Source of the DNA: Flavobacteriaceae bacterium UBA4166
Lineage (GTDB): Bacteria > Bacteroidota > Bacteroidia > Flavobacteriales > Flavobacteriaceae
Assembly (NCBI GenBank): GCA_002379985.1
Contig: DFVG01000016.1
Span: forward strand, 1-62,657
Direction of reading: 5' to 3'
DNA: 62,657 nt
Part shown: piece by piece, positions 35,559 to 42,631 of the stretch
Position numbering within the stretch: the stretch's first letter is position 1
Layout of the letters: each line of letters starts with the position of its first letter
Translations under genes and position numbers: made by a program
The notes under the pieces: model-generated
Told to the model about the DNA's origin: nothing
Databases searched by the model: none
What the model saw: only the letters and a program-made list of their open reading frames with translations

Positions 35559-35638
35559 AGGGAGTGACGCGGCATCCTTTTTCTTCGGAAAAAGATACAG
35601 CAGAACGCCCGACCGTGCCGAAGGCGCGGGCATGCCCT
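35559..35638. repeat. Structured intergenic repeat element (flavobacterial REP-like)
   Basis: Between the SDR and ACMSD genes lies a GC-rich element unlike other spacers here. It folds as CTTTTTC-TTCG-GAAAAAG (35577-35594), a perfect hairpin with a UUCG tetraloop; a second hairpin with GCCC/GGGC and GTGCC/GGCGC arms around a GAA loop (35607-35631); and an outer pairing of GGCAT (35571-35575) with ATGCC (35632-35636). From memory, similar text (GCGGCATCC, then a hairpin, then GCCCGACC) is scattered through Flavobacteriaceae genomes. Only one copy is in this window. Confidence 0.65.
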
Positions 35639-35648
35639 AAAAGACATC

Positions 35649-36734
35649 ATGATGAAACGTAAACTTCGCATCAACGGCCATTCGCACCTGCTTCCCTATC
35701 CGGAAGAAATTCCACAATTCATGAAAGACAAGGGTATTTTTTGGGTGGATAAGGACCGAAAGTTTATGCTTCAGAAGAATTGGAGTCGGCCTGTAACAGA
35801 CTCCAGTTTTTTTCTCGATGAGAAGCTCGCCTGGATGGAGCGCTATAAGATCGATCATGCGGTAGTATTGAATTTGTCACAACTGTATGGAAACGGACTG
35901 CGGGTGGAAGAGATGAAACAGGCGTTGCGTTTTCAGAATGATTTTAACGCAAAGGTACAGCAGGATAATCCTGCTAAGTTTACCTGTGGTTTTGTAGTGC
36001 ACCCCGGTTTTGTAAGAGGGGCGTTGTGGGAGATCGAGCGTTGTGTGGAAGAATTGGACATGCGACTGTTGTGTTTGCCAACGCACTACATGGACACCAT
36101 TGGTACTTGGCGTTGCATTTTTGACGAGGAAAATGAGCCTATCTTTGAGCTGGCAAGCAAGTACAATCTCGCGGTAGAAATCCATCCCTATGACGGAGAA
36201 AAGTTCATCAAGTTAGAAAATACCGCATGGCGCTTCCATCTTATTTGGATGTTAGCGCAATGTGCAGACGCCTATCATTTCTTGACCTTAAACGGGTATG
36301 CAGATAAATTTCCGAACATGCGCACGTGTTTCGCCCATGGCGGACAATTGGCACAGATCAATCTGGGGAGACGTATTCAGGGATTTGATGGCCGCCCCGA
36401 TCTTTTTGAAGGAAAGGTGCATCCCCGAAAATCAGTAGGCCATAAGAACATCTTCTTTGACACCTTAGTGCACGACACCGGCTCGTTGAAATTATTAGTA
36501 GAGAACCAAGGATCTGACCAAGTATTGGTGGGATTAGACGACCCTTATCCTTTGGGAGAAATGGAAAGCGCTCCGCAATCATCCTACCCCGGCAAGATCT
36601 TAGACCTTGCCAAAGAACGCAATATTGTGACGCAGGAAGAGGCTGATGCCATGTGGCAGGACAATGTAATACAATGGTTGTGTGGCGATGATAAAGAAGC
36701 AAAAGAAAAATTGGTAAAACGCATCTTGTCTTAA
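35649..36734 (+). CDS. Amidohydrolase-family decarboxylase, probable ACMSD
   Basis: The 361-residue product belongs to the ACMSD-like amidohydrolases, which decarboxylate 2-amino-3-carboxymuconate 6-semialdehyde. Metal ligands can be seen: HSH (in INGHSHLLP), a later His in VEIHPYDGE, CFAHGG, and Asp in LVGLDDPYPLGE. The context with kynU, kmo and the aminomuconate dehydrogenase supports the assignment. Two ATGs (35649 and 35652) can start it. It overlaps the O-methyltransferase by one base (TAATG). Confidence 0.88.
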   Translation: MMKRKLRINGHSHLLPYPEEIPQFMKDKGIFWVDKDRKFMLQKNWSRPVTDSSFFLDEKLAWMERYKIDHAVVLNLSQLYGNGLRVEEMKQALRFQNDFNAKVQQDNPAKFTCGFVVHPGFVRGALWEIERCVEELDMRLLCLPTHYMDTIGTWRCIFDEENEPIFELASKYNLAVEIHPYDGEKFIKLENTAWRFHLIWMLAQCADAYHFLTLNGYADKFPNMRTCFAHGGQLAQINLGRRIQGFDGRPDLFEGKVHPRKSVGHKNIFFDTLVHDTGSLKLLVENQGSDQVLVGLDDPYPLGEMESAPQSSYPGKILDLAKERNIVTQEEADAMWQDNVIQWLCGDDKEAKEKLVKRILS

Positions 36735-37375
36735 TGGATTTCCTACCGGAACATATCAGTGAATACGCCGAAGCCCATAGCCAGTCGGAACCCGAACTAC
36801 TACAAGAGCTGCAGCGAGAAACATGGTTAAAGGTAATGGCACCACGAATGCTAAGTGGTCACTTACAAGGTCGATTGCTCAGCATGCTTTCCAAACTCCT
36901 GCGCCCGCAAAACATTTTGGAAATTGGTACTTACACGGGCTATTCTGCCCTTTGTTTGGCGGAAGGGATGGCGAAGGACGGAACACTTCATACTATTGAT
37001 CACAATGAAGAGTTATATGATTTTCAACGAAGGTATTTCGATCGATCTGAGTATGGAGATCGTATTGTGCAGCACGTTGGAAATGCACTGGAGATCATTC
37101 CATCGCTTCATGAAACCTTTGATCTGGTATTTATTGATGCCGATAAACACAATTACCCGAACTATTTAGAAATGCTTATTTCTAGCTTAAAACCAGGAGC
37201 GGTGCTCCTTTCTGATAATGTATTGTGGAGTGGGAAGGTGACGGAAACGGTGCAAGAAGACGATGCCGACACCCAAGCGCTGATCCGATACAACAAAATG
37301 CTGAACGAACACCCGAAACTAGAAACGGTATTATTACCCATTCGGGATGGCCTCAGTATTGCGAGGGTACGCTGA
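36734..37375 (+). CDS. O-methyltransferase (class I, SAM-dependent)
   Basis: The 213-residue product is a caffeoyl-CoA/catechol O-methyltransferase-like enzyme. Motif I is ILEIGTYTGYSAL, the acidic residue is in LHTIDHNEE, and the metal-binding FIDADKHNYPNY is followed by LLSDNVLWSGKV. These enzymes usually methylate a catechol hydroxyl in the presence of Mg2+. Translational coupling to the ACMSD gene suggests it acts on a compound of the kynurenine pathway, but that is inference. Its stop abuts the convergent response regulator. Confidence 0.9.
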   Translation: MDFLPEHISEYAEAHSQSEPELLQELQRETWLKVMAPRMLSGHLQGRLLSMLSKLLRPQNILEIGTYTGYSALCLAEGMAKDGTLHTIDHNEELYDFQRRYFDRSEYGDRIVQHVGNALEIIPSLHETFDLVFIDADKHNYPNYLEMLISSLKPGAVLLSDNVLWSGKVTETVQEDDADTQALIRYNKMLNEHPKLETVLLPIRDGLSIARVR

Positions 37376-38014
37376 TCAGGGAATAAACAACTTGTTCTTG
37401 ATGGCGTAGATCACCAAGCCTGTTCGATTGCGCAAGTTTAGTTTTTCAAAAATAGAGTTGCGATAGCCTTCAATGGTCTTAGGGCTTAAACACATCACAT
37501 CTGCAATTTCTTTGTACGTCATTTCTGTACAGGCATGTTTGATAAATTCTAACTCTCGTTCTTTTAACAAGGTTTCAGGAGATTGCTTTTCTGAAAGCGA
37601 ATCCACAAGGAGTTTGGCCACGGTATTGGTGTGATAATACCCTTTTTGCACAACTTCTGTTAAGGCCTGTTTGAGTTCCCCCTTCTTCACATCTTTGAGA
37701 AGATAGCCCTTGGCTCCGGCGCGAAGCATCTTGAGAATGGTCGTTTCGTCCTCCTCAATGGATAGCGCCAGTACGTGTACTTGCGGAAAGTGTTCATACA
37801 AGTGTTGTGTGGTTTCGATCCCATTCATGATAGGCATGTTCACGTCCATGAGTACCACATCGGGGATATTTTTAGGGGCTTTGAACTTTTCTAGAAGTTC
37901 TGATCCGTTTCTACAGGTATAGAGTACAGAGAAGGTTTCAAACTCATTCACCAAACTTCCCAACGCTTGAGACAACAATTGGTGGTCATCTACTATCACA
38001 ACCGAATACTTCAT
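37376..38014 (-). CDS. LuxR/NarL-type response regulator
   Basis: The 212-residue product has a receiver domain with the acidic pocket VVIVDDHQLL, the phospho-Asp in VLMDVNMPIMNG, and Lys in GYLLKDVKKGEL. A GerE-type DNA-binding helix-turn-helix (residues ~145-205, MTYKEIADVMCLSPKTIEGY) follows. It overlaps the histidine kinase upstream by 4 bp and is the last gene of a four-gene operon. Its target genes are unknown. Confidence 0.95.
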   Translation of the reverse strand: MKYSVVIVDDHQLLSQALGSLVNEFETFSVLYTCRNGSELLEKFKAPKNIPDVVLMDVNMPIMNGIETTQHLYEHFPQVHVLALSIEEDETTILKMLRAGAKGYLLKDVKKGELKQALTEVVQKGYYHTNTVAKLLVDSLSEKQSPETLLKERELEFIKHACTEMTYKEIADVMCLSPKTIEGYRNSIFEKLNLRNRTGLVIYAIKNKLFIP

Positions 38015-38778
38015 AATTTCCTTTTTAAGGTTAGGTAAAAATGGGTACCCCTTCCTTCAGACGATTCGATCTGCACTTCGGCTCCAATCAATTCTGCCCG
38101 GTGTTGAATATTCGTAAGCCCAATGCCTCGATGAGCTTTTCGTTCTGTTGGATCAAAACCTACTCCATTATCACTCGCTTTGATCACAAGTGCCGCTTCC
38201 TCATAGTGTACGCTGACCTCTAATGAAGTGGCCTTCGAATGTTTTACCGTATTGGTAAAAAACTCTTGCAACATCCTAAAGATAATAACTTCTATCTTAG
38301 GATCGAGTTCAAATCGATGGTTTGATGTGTGTAATGAAGCATTCAGATATTGCATTCTGTTGAAACGATCAATTTCCTGAGACAACGCATCTACCAATGA
38401 TAGGCCCTTTATGGTGTCTGGATTAATAGACTTGGAAAGGCTTCTCAATTCAGATAAACTTTTAGCAATTGTATCTGATGCTTCCTGAACATAGGGAGAT
38501 GTGTGAGACTCCCGTTGCAGTTGAATGCGGGCCAGTGTGAGCAACTGACCGATGTTATCGTGCAACTCCCAACTTACATTGCGCAGTGTTTCCTCACGTA
38601 TTTCATTTTGAATGGTGATCAAGGCCTCCCGGAATCGGTTCTCAGCTTCTTGTTGTTCCCGCAATAATCGATTTTTTCGTTTCTGAAATAACACAAAAAG
38701 CAAGATCATCGTTAGCGCCAAACAAAATGCTACGATGGAAAAAATGACCAAAAATGAAGTTACTTGTTGTTCATCCAT
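38011..38778 (-). CDS. NarL-type sensor histidine kinase
   Basis: The 255-residue product has one transmembrane helix (residues ~6-30), a dimerisation helix with the phospho-His in ELHDNIGQLLTLAR (HisKA_3 class), and a HATPase domain with ASDNGVGFDP and GIGLTNIQHRAEL. It has no periplasmic sensor of its own, so sensing probably relies on the membrane protein encoded just upstream, with which it overlaps by 19 bp. Confidence 0.94.
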   Translation of the reverse strand: MDEQQVTSFLVIFSIVAFCLALTMILLFVLFQKRKNRLLREQQEAENRFREALITIQNEIREETLRNVSWELHDNIGQLLTLARIQLQRESHTSPYVQEASDTIAKSLSELRSLSKSINPDTIKGLSLVDALSQEIDRFNRMQYLNASLHTSNHRFELDPKIEVIIFRMLQEFFTNTVKHSKATSLEVSVHYEEAALVIKASDNGVGFDPTERKAHRGIGLTNIQHRAELIGAEVQIESSEGRGTHFYLTLKRKL

Positions 38779-39374
38779 ATGAATCCAATGCTGTAACAGC
38801 CGTATAAGATGATATTCAAACTTACTAACACAATAAAATATCCTAAATCTTCAACACCAAGGTATTCTGATAAAAGCATGAGTGGTAATATGCCAATATA
38901 GAATAACAGCAAGGCCGTGGACACCCAAAATTCTAATCGATGCTTTACAACCAACACCCAATCTGCACGAAGCAACTGATAAAAGTGAAGACAAGCCAAA
39001 CTCAGTATACCGATGGAGGCGGTAACAAAAGCATATCCTTTTCCGCCATACAGCTCTTTGTGATATTCTATATAAAGAGTGACCGCTAGATATAGCAGTG
39101 CTAACACCCAAACAAAACGCTTGGCCACTTTGGTTCTTAATACGGTATGGTACCAATAAAAATAAAAAAGAAAGCTCATTACGGTAAACACCGGATACAC
39201 CCAAGGAATTTGAATGTTGGCAAGATCATTCATCAAAGGCTGAACTAGTTCAACCAAAAATGTAAGCCATAATAATCCTAAGAACAACTTCTCATGCCAT
39301 TGGCTCAGTTTACGATAATGCCAAGTGCCTATGAGGGCTGCAATCAATTCAATACTTGGAAATATATACGACAT
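38760..39374 (-). CDS. Multi-pass membrane protein, probable sensory partner
   Basis: The 204-residue product consists of six or seven hydrophobic helices with short loops and no large soluble domain. I find no known motif. The gene is translationally coupled to the histidine kinase gene (19-bp overlap) and starts 8 bp after the lipoprotein stop. The layout suggests a membrane-embedded signal input for a kinase that lacks a sensor domain, in the manner of 7TM-associated kinases; this is inference. Confidence 0.82.
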   Translation of the reverse strand: MSYIFPSIELIAALIGTWHYRKLSQWHEKLFLGLLWLTFLVELVQPLMNDLANIQIPWVYPVFTVMSFLFYFYWYHTVLRTKVAKRFVWVLALLYLAVTLYIEYHKELYGGKGYAFVTASIGILSLACLHFYQLLRADWVLVVKHRLEFWVSTALLLFYIGILPLMLLSEYLGVEDLGYFIVLVSLNIILYGCYSIGFIWMNNK

Positions 39375-39382
39375 CTACATAC

Positions 39383-39877
39383 TTATTCCAAATCGTTGGG
39401 GGGACGACCGCCATTTCCAAAATTGAGTGCCTTCAAACTATCGATAACCTCGTGTTGCTCTTGCACCGGTAGAATACCTTGTGGTTTTACCTGTCCTTGA
39501 ACACTTGCCGTGGGAACCAAAACTACAGTTGAAAAGCCGGGATCGGGATATTCAGAACGCTCCGGATACGCAGCAAAATGAATTCGAATACCGAGGTCTT
39601 CTCTTCCTAGCTTTTTTCCTTCTTGTTCTACATATTCAATATACTGCTTCAATGTTTTCAATGAGAAATGAAAGTCACGTGTATCTACAATATCAAGAGA
39701 ATCGTTAATAATACCGGCCCGAGTTCTGATGAATTCATTGGTTAATTTTTCAGCTTCTTCCAAAGAAATGGATTGCTTTGGAGGATCGGCAGGTCGCTGT
39801 TTCACATCTTCACATCCGTAAAAAGTCACGGAAGAAACCACGAATACAGCTAAAAAGGGGAGCATAAATGTTTTCAT
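39383..39877 (-). CDS. Hypothetical lipoprotein, first gene of the two-component operon
   Basis: The 164-residue product has a signal peptide with a cysteine in FYGCEDV, so it is likely a lipoprotein, followed by a predicted helical region (SISLEEAEKLTNEFIRTRAG) and a mixed domain containing IRIHFAAYPERSEYPD. The VVLVPT segment and the GILPVQEQ segment look conserved but are not in a family I know. It is the first gene of the operon encoding the membrane protein, kinase and regulator, and may be the periplasmic signal-binding part. Confidence 0.78.
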   Translation of the reverse strand: MKTFMLPFLAVFVVSSVTFYGCEDVKQRPADPPKQSISLEEAEKLTNEFIRTRAGIINDSLDIVDTRDFHFSLKTLKQYIEYVEQEGKKLGREDLGIRIHFAAYPERSEYPDPGFSTVVLVPTASVQGQVKPQGILPVQEQHEVIDSLKALNFGNGGRPPNDLE

Positions 39878-40072
39878 AATATGTTGATTTTTAGGTTATC
39901 GTAAAGCTACAATTTTATCTTTAGGTAGCTGCATCGATCAAATCATGAGCTTTACACAAGTTTTTAATACACTGTATTTCATATGGTTGCAAAATTTCGG
40001 TGTAAAAAAACAGGAAAAATCCTGTATACTGTGCCTGATTTTTCCCTGCGGTACCTTGGGGGATTTTCAACA

Positions 40073-40103
40073 TAAAATAGGGTCGGCTTACACCGACCCT
40101 ATT
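40073..40103 (-). terminator. Intrinsic terminator of the subtilase gene
   Basis: An 11-bp perfect stem (AATAGGGTCGG / CCGACCCTATT) with a CTTACA loop is followed on the minus strand by TTTTATG. It lies 21 bp past the stop codon of the gene at 40124-41644. Confidence 0.9.
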
Positions 40104-40123
40104 CGCTTCAAATGTTGAAACTA

Positions 40124-41644
40124 TTATTGTACTGCTTCTAAGGCATTGATATTTCCATAGCCTTTGGTGCTATCCCGATTGGGGTAAAATTCAGCACTTT
40201 GCTTTAGTTTGTTGAGCACCTGACTGCGCGACCATCCCGGATGACGTGACCAGATTAAAGCGGCAATCCCTGCAGTGGTCGCCGTGGCTACAGACGAACC
40301 TCCTACATAATCGGTATCGCCATTATAGAAGCCTACAACCGTTCCGGTACGACTATTGTCGTTATCGCGTTCCATCACGATCGTAAAGTCGATTTGACTT
40401 CCGTCATGGCAAGTATCACACTGCTGATAGGTACCGTCATCCGTAATTCCAGTTACGGCTACCGTTTCGCTCATACTCGCCGGGAAAATTACCGGATACC
40501 AATTGGTGAAGTCTAAAGACGTTCCACCGGCAGCAAAGATCAGCTTTCCTCTAGAATGAGCATATCGTACCGCATCGCGAACGTTGCCAATAGACCAAGG
40601 ATACCCAATAGACATAGAAATGATCTTTACATCGCTTCGATTTCCTAGTTGAATCAAGGCATCTTTCACTCCTTTTCGCTCGTGATAATCATTCAATACC
40701 ACGTCCTCGGTCGCACGGTAAGAGACCAAATTACAATTATAGGCCACGCCCACCGGAAGATTATTGTTGTTTCTAGGTGCCGCAATGGTAGCTCCCATGC
40801 TGGTACCATGTCCACATTTGTCATGCGGACCGTCATAGTTGCTAGACCACGGCCAAACCGAATCAATAAAGGTTCCGTATTTCTGAATCGTTCTACCCGA
40901 ACTGTAACCGTCATTGAACTGATTTCCCAGTAATGGCTGACTCTGTGAAACTCCTGTGTCAATAAGTCCGACCGTAATTCCCGCCCCGGTGCTGTACGCC
41001 CAGGCTTGTTCAATTTGATGCTCGTCATACGTCCAACTCACCAGAGCTCCGGGAGCGATGGTGCGATAATCAGCAGGATTTAGTGTTTGTCCATTTTTAT
41101 CGCAACCACTGGACGAACGTTGATTTTGCGGATAGGCTTCGTTTGAAAAGTAGGAATATCCGTTAGGTTCCAGATACCGAATATCGTTGCGCTCTCGCAA
41201 AGCGGAAATCGTCTTTAATTGCGTTACCTTGAGGTCGATAACATTCAGTACAGCATCATCTTCAACTACGGCTTCTTTACGGTTTATGGCTTCGGAAGAC
41301 AGAACACTTGATATGATTGCCGTTTTGGTAGCGGTAAGTTGCGGTGAATCGCTGTTGCGGAAACTTTCGTTGGCGTTTCCATATCCAATGGTAAGTAACT
41401 CGTTACCATGTACCGTGGCACTCCACAATACTTGATCGGAAACATCGGCCCAATCAAAGGTACCGGTAGTTTTTAGTCGCTCATGAATAATGGCATTGAT
41501 CTGGTCAATACTCAAAAGTTCTTGAGAAACGTTTGCTTTAAGATCGGTCTGGGGAGTGACCTCTGGCATGAGGGTCTCTTCCGAACAGGAAGACACCACA
41601 AGGAGCATGGCGCTTATCGCCATGATACGTTGAAATAATTTCAT
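40124..41644 (-). CDS. S8-family serine peptidase (subtilase), lipoprotein
   Basis: The 506-residue product has a lipoprotein signal (LLVVSSC, Cys20), a propeptide-like region to about residue 200, and a subtilase domain with Asp229 in GLIDTGVS, His279 in CGHGTSM and Ser451 in GGSSVATATTAGIAAL. The oxyanion-hole Asn normally found in AAGN is a Gly here (FAAGGTS, residues 370-376). Cysteines C277, C409 and C412 lie in the catalytic domain. It should act at the cell surface or in the periplasm; substrates are unknown. Confidence 0.9.
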   Translation of the reverse strand: MKLFQRIMAISAMLLVVSSCSEETLMPEVTPQTDLKANVSQELLSIDQINAIIHERLKTTGTFDWADVSDQVLWSATVHGNELLTIGYGNANESFRNSDSPQLTATKTAIISSVLSSEAINRKEAVVEDDAVLNVIDLKVTQLKTISALRERNDIRYLEPNGYSYFSNEAYPQNQRSSSGCDKNGQTLNPADYRTIAPGALVSWTYDEHQIEQAWAYSTGAGITVGLIDTGVSQSQPLLGNQFNDGYSSGRTIQKYGTFIDSVWPWSSNYDGPHDKCGHGTSMGATIAAPRNNNNLPVGVAYNCNLVSYRATEDVVLNDYHERKGVKDALIQLGNRSDVKIISMSIGYPWSIGNVRDAVRYAHSRGKLIFAAGGTSLDFTNWYPVIFPASMSETVAVTGITDDGTYQQCDTCHDGSQIDFTIVMERDNDNSRTGTVVGFYNGDTDYVGGSSVATATTAGIAALIWSRHPGWSRSQVLNKLKQSAEFYPNRDSTKGYGNINALEAVQ

Positions 41645-41677
41645 GTTTAGTGAATTTTAGGTTAATGCAGCTTCAAA

Positions 41678-42241
41678 TTACAAAAAATTCACTTCCCCTA
41701 ATGATTTTTTGCAAAGTTGATAACTTCCGTACGCGATTAAAGATCCTACGACCGCTCCAACCAACAGATCACTAGGATAATGGACTCCCACGTAAATACG
41801 GCTCATCACAAACAAAAGAGGCCAAATAAAGGCTGCTAGGATCCATTTAGTATGCTTCCGAAGGGCTAAGGCTACAAAGACGGTTACTGAAAAGCTGGAC
41901 GCCGCATGACCTGAAAAGAAACTATAATTAGAAGGGGTTTGTAAGACTTTGATGAGTTCGCCCAAGGCTTCCACATTATTGGGGCGTAACCTCGCAACAC
42001 TTTCTTTTACAATATCAACAGAAAGAATGGTTGTTCCGAAGGAAAAAAGCAAGAAATAGATCACCCCGAATCCCATTTTAGGTTTGTAAAAGTAAAGGAT
42101 CAGAATAAAGAAAAGAATGAAAAGAGGCGTCCACGTTTCAATTTGTGTGACGAACAGCCAAAATCCGTCGAATTCTTCAATACGTAAATTGTTGAGAAAA
42201 ATAAAGAGATCGCGATCCCATTGTTTGAGGGTGTCCCACAT
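41678..42241 (-). CDS. PAP2-family membrane phosphatase
   Basis: The 187-residue product has about five transmembrane helices and the three PAP2 motifs: KESVARLRP, SGHAAS and SRIYVGVHYPSDLLVG. The family includes undecaprenyl-diphosphate and phosphatidylglycerol-phosphate phosphatases, and the substrate cannot be chosen from the sequence. It follows tatA directly (stop-start abutting), so the two are likely co-transcribed. Confidence 0.93.
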   Translation of the reverse strand: MWDTLKQWDRDLFIFLNNLRIEEFDGFWLFVTQIETWTPLFILFFILILYFYKPKMGFGVIYFLLFSFGTTILSVDIVKESVARLRPNNVEALGELIKVLQTPSNYSFFSGHAASSFSVTVFVALALRKHTKWILAAFIWPLLFVMSRIYVGVHYPSDLLVGAVVGSLIAYGSYQLCKKSLGEVNFL

Positions 42242-42529
42242 CTATAAATCGCGTTTAACCGAACCGGCTACATCATTGATATCTTCTTTTACCTTATCGA
42301 TCTCTTTCCGCACATCTTTGGTAATATCCACATCGACTCCATGCTTTTCGGCACTTTTAGTTATCTCAGATTTGATATCGTTGGTAGCATCTTTGATCTG
42401 TCGCATTCCCTTCCCTAAACCACGCGCGATTTCCGGAACTTTATCTGCTCCAAAGACCATGAGCACGATAAAGAGAATAAAGGCAATTTCTGCGCCGCTA
42501 ATAAACAAAGGAAAACTCGCTCCAATCAT
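42242..42529 (-). CDS. tatA: Sec-independent protein translocase TatA/E
   Basis: TatA forms the pore part of the twin-arginine pathway that exports folded proteins. The 95-residue product has a short N-terminal helix with an acidic residue (FISGAEIAFILFIVLMVFGADKVPEI), a hinge, then an amphipathic helix (ARGLGKGMRQIKDATNDIK) and a charged tail with repeated K/D/E. The FG motif after the membrane helix is diagnostic. It is upstream of the PAP2 gene. No tatC is in this window. Confidence 0.92.
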   Translation of the reverse strand: MIGASFPLFISGAEIAFILFIVLMVFGADKVPEIARGLGKGMRQIKDATNDIKSEITKSAEKHGVDVDITKDVRKEIDKVKEDINDVAGSVKRDL

Positions 42530-42584
42530 ATTACAAATATACGATTCCTAACGATTCACGGTAAGCATATGGTATATTATCCCA

Positions 42585-42617
42585 TAAAAAAAGCCTCACT
42601 CTTTAGTGAGGCTTTTT
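42585..42617 (-). terminator. Intrinsic terminator of the M1 peptidase gene
   Basis: A 13-bp perfect stem (AAAAAGCCTCACT / AGTGAGGCTTTTT) with a CTTT loop is followed on the minus strand by more T. It lies 14 bp after the stop codon of the gene at 42632-44938. Confidence 0.92.
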
Positions 42618-42631
42618 GCAATGACGAAACC

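Noticed and set aside
40649..41435. Long open frames on both strands within the subtilase gene
   Set aside because: Only the frame with the catalytic triad and lipoprotein signal makes sense; the others have no motif and no start context.
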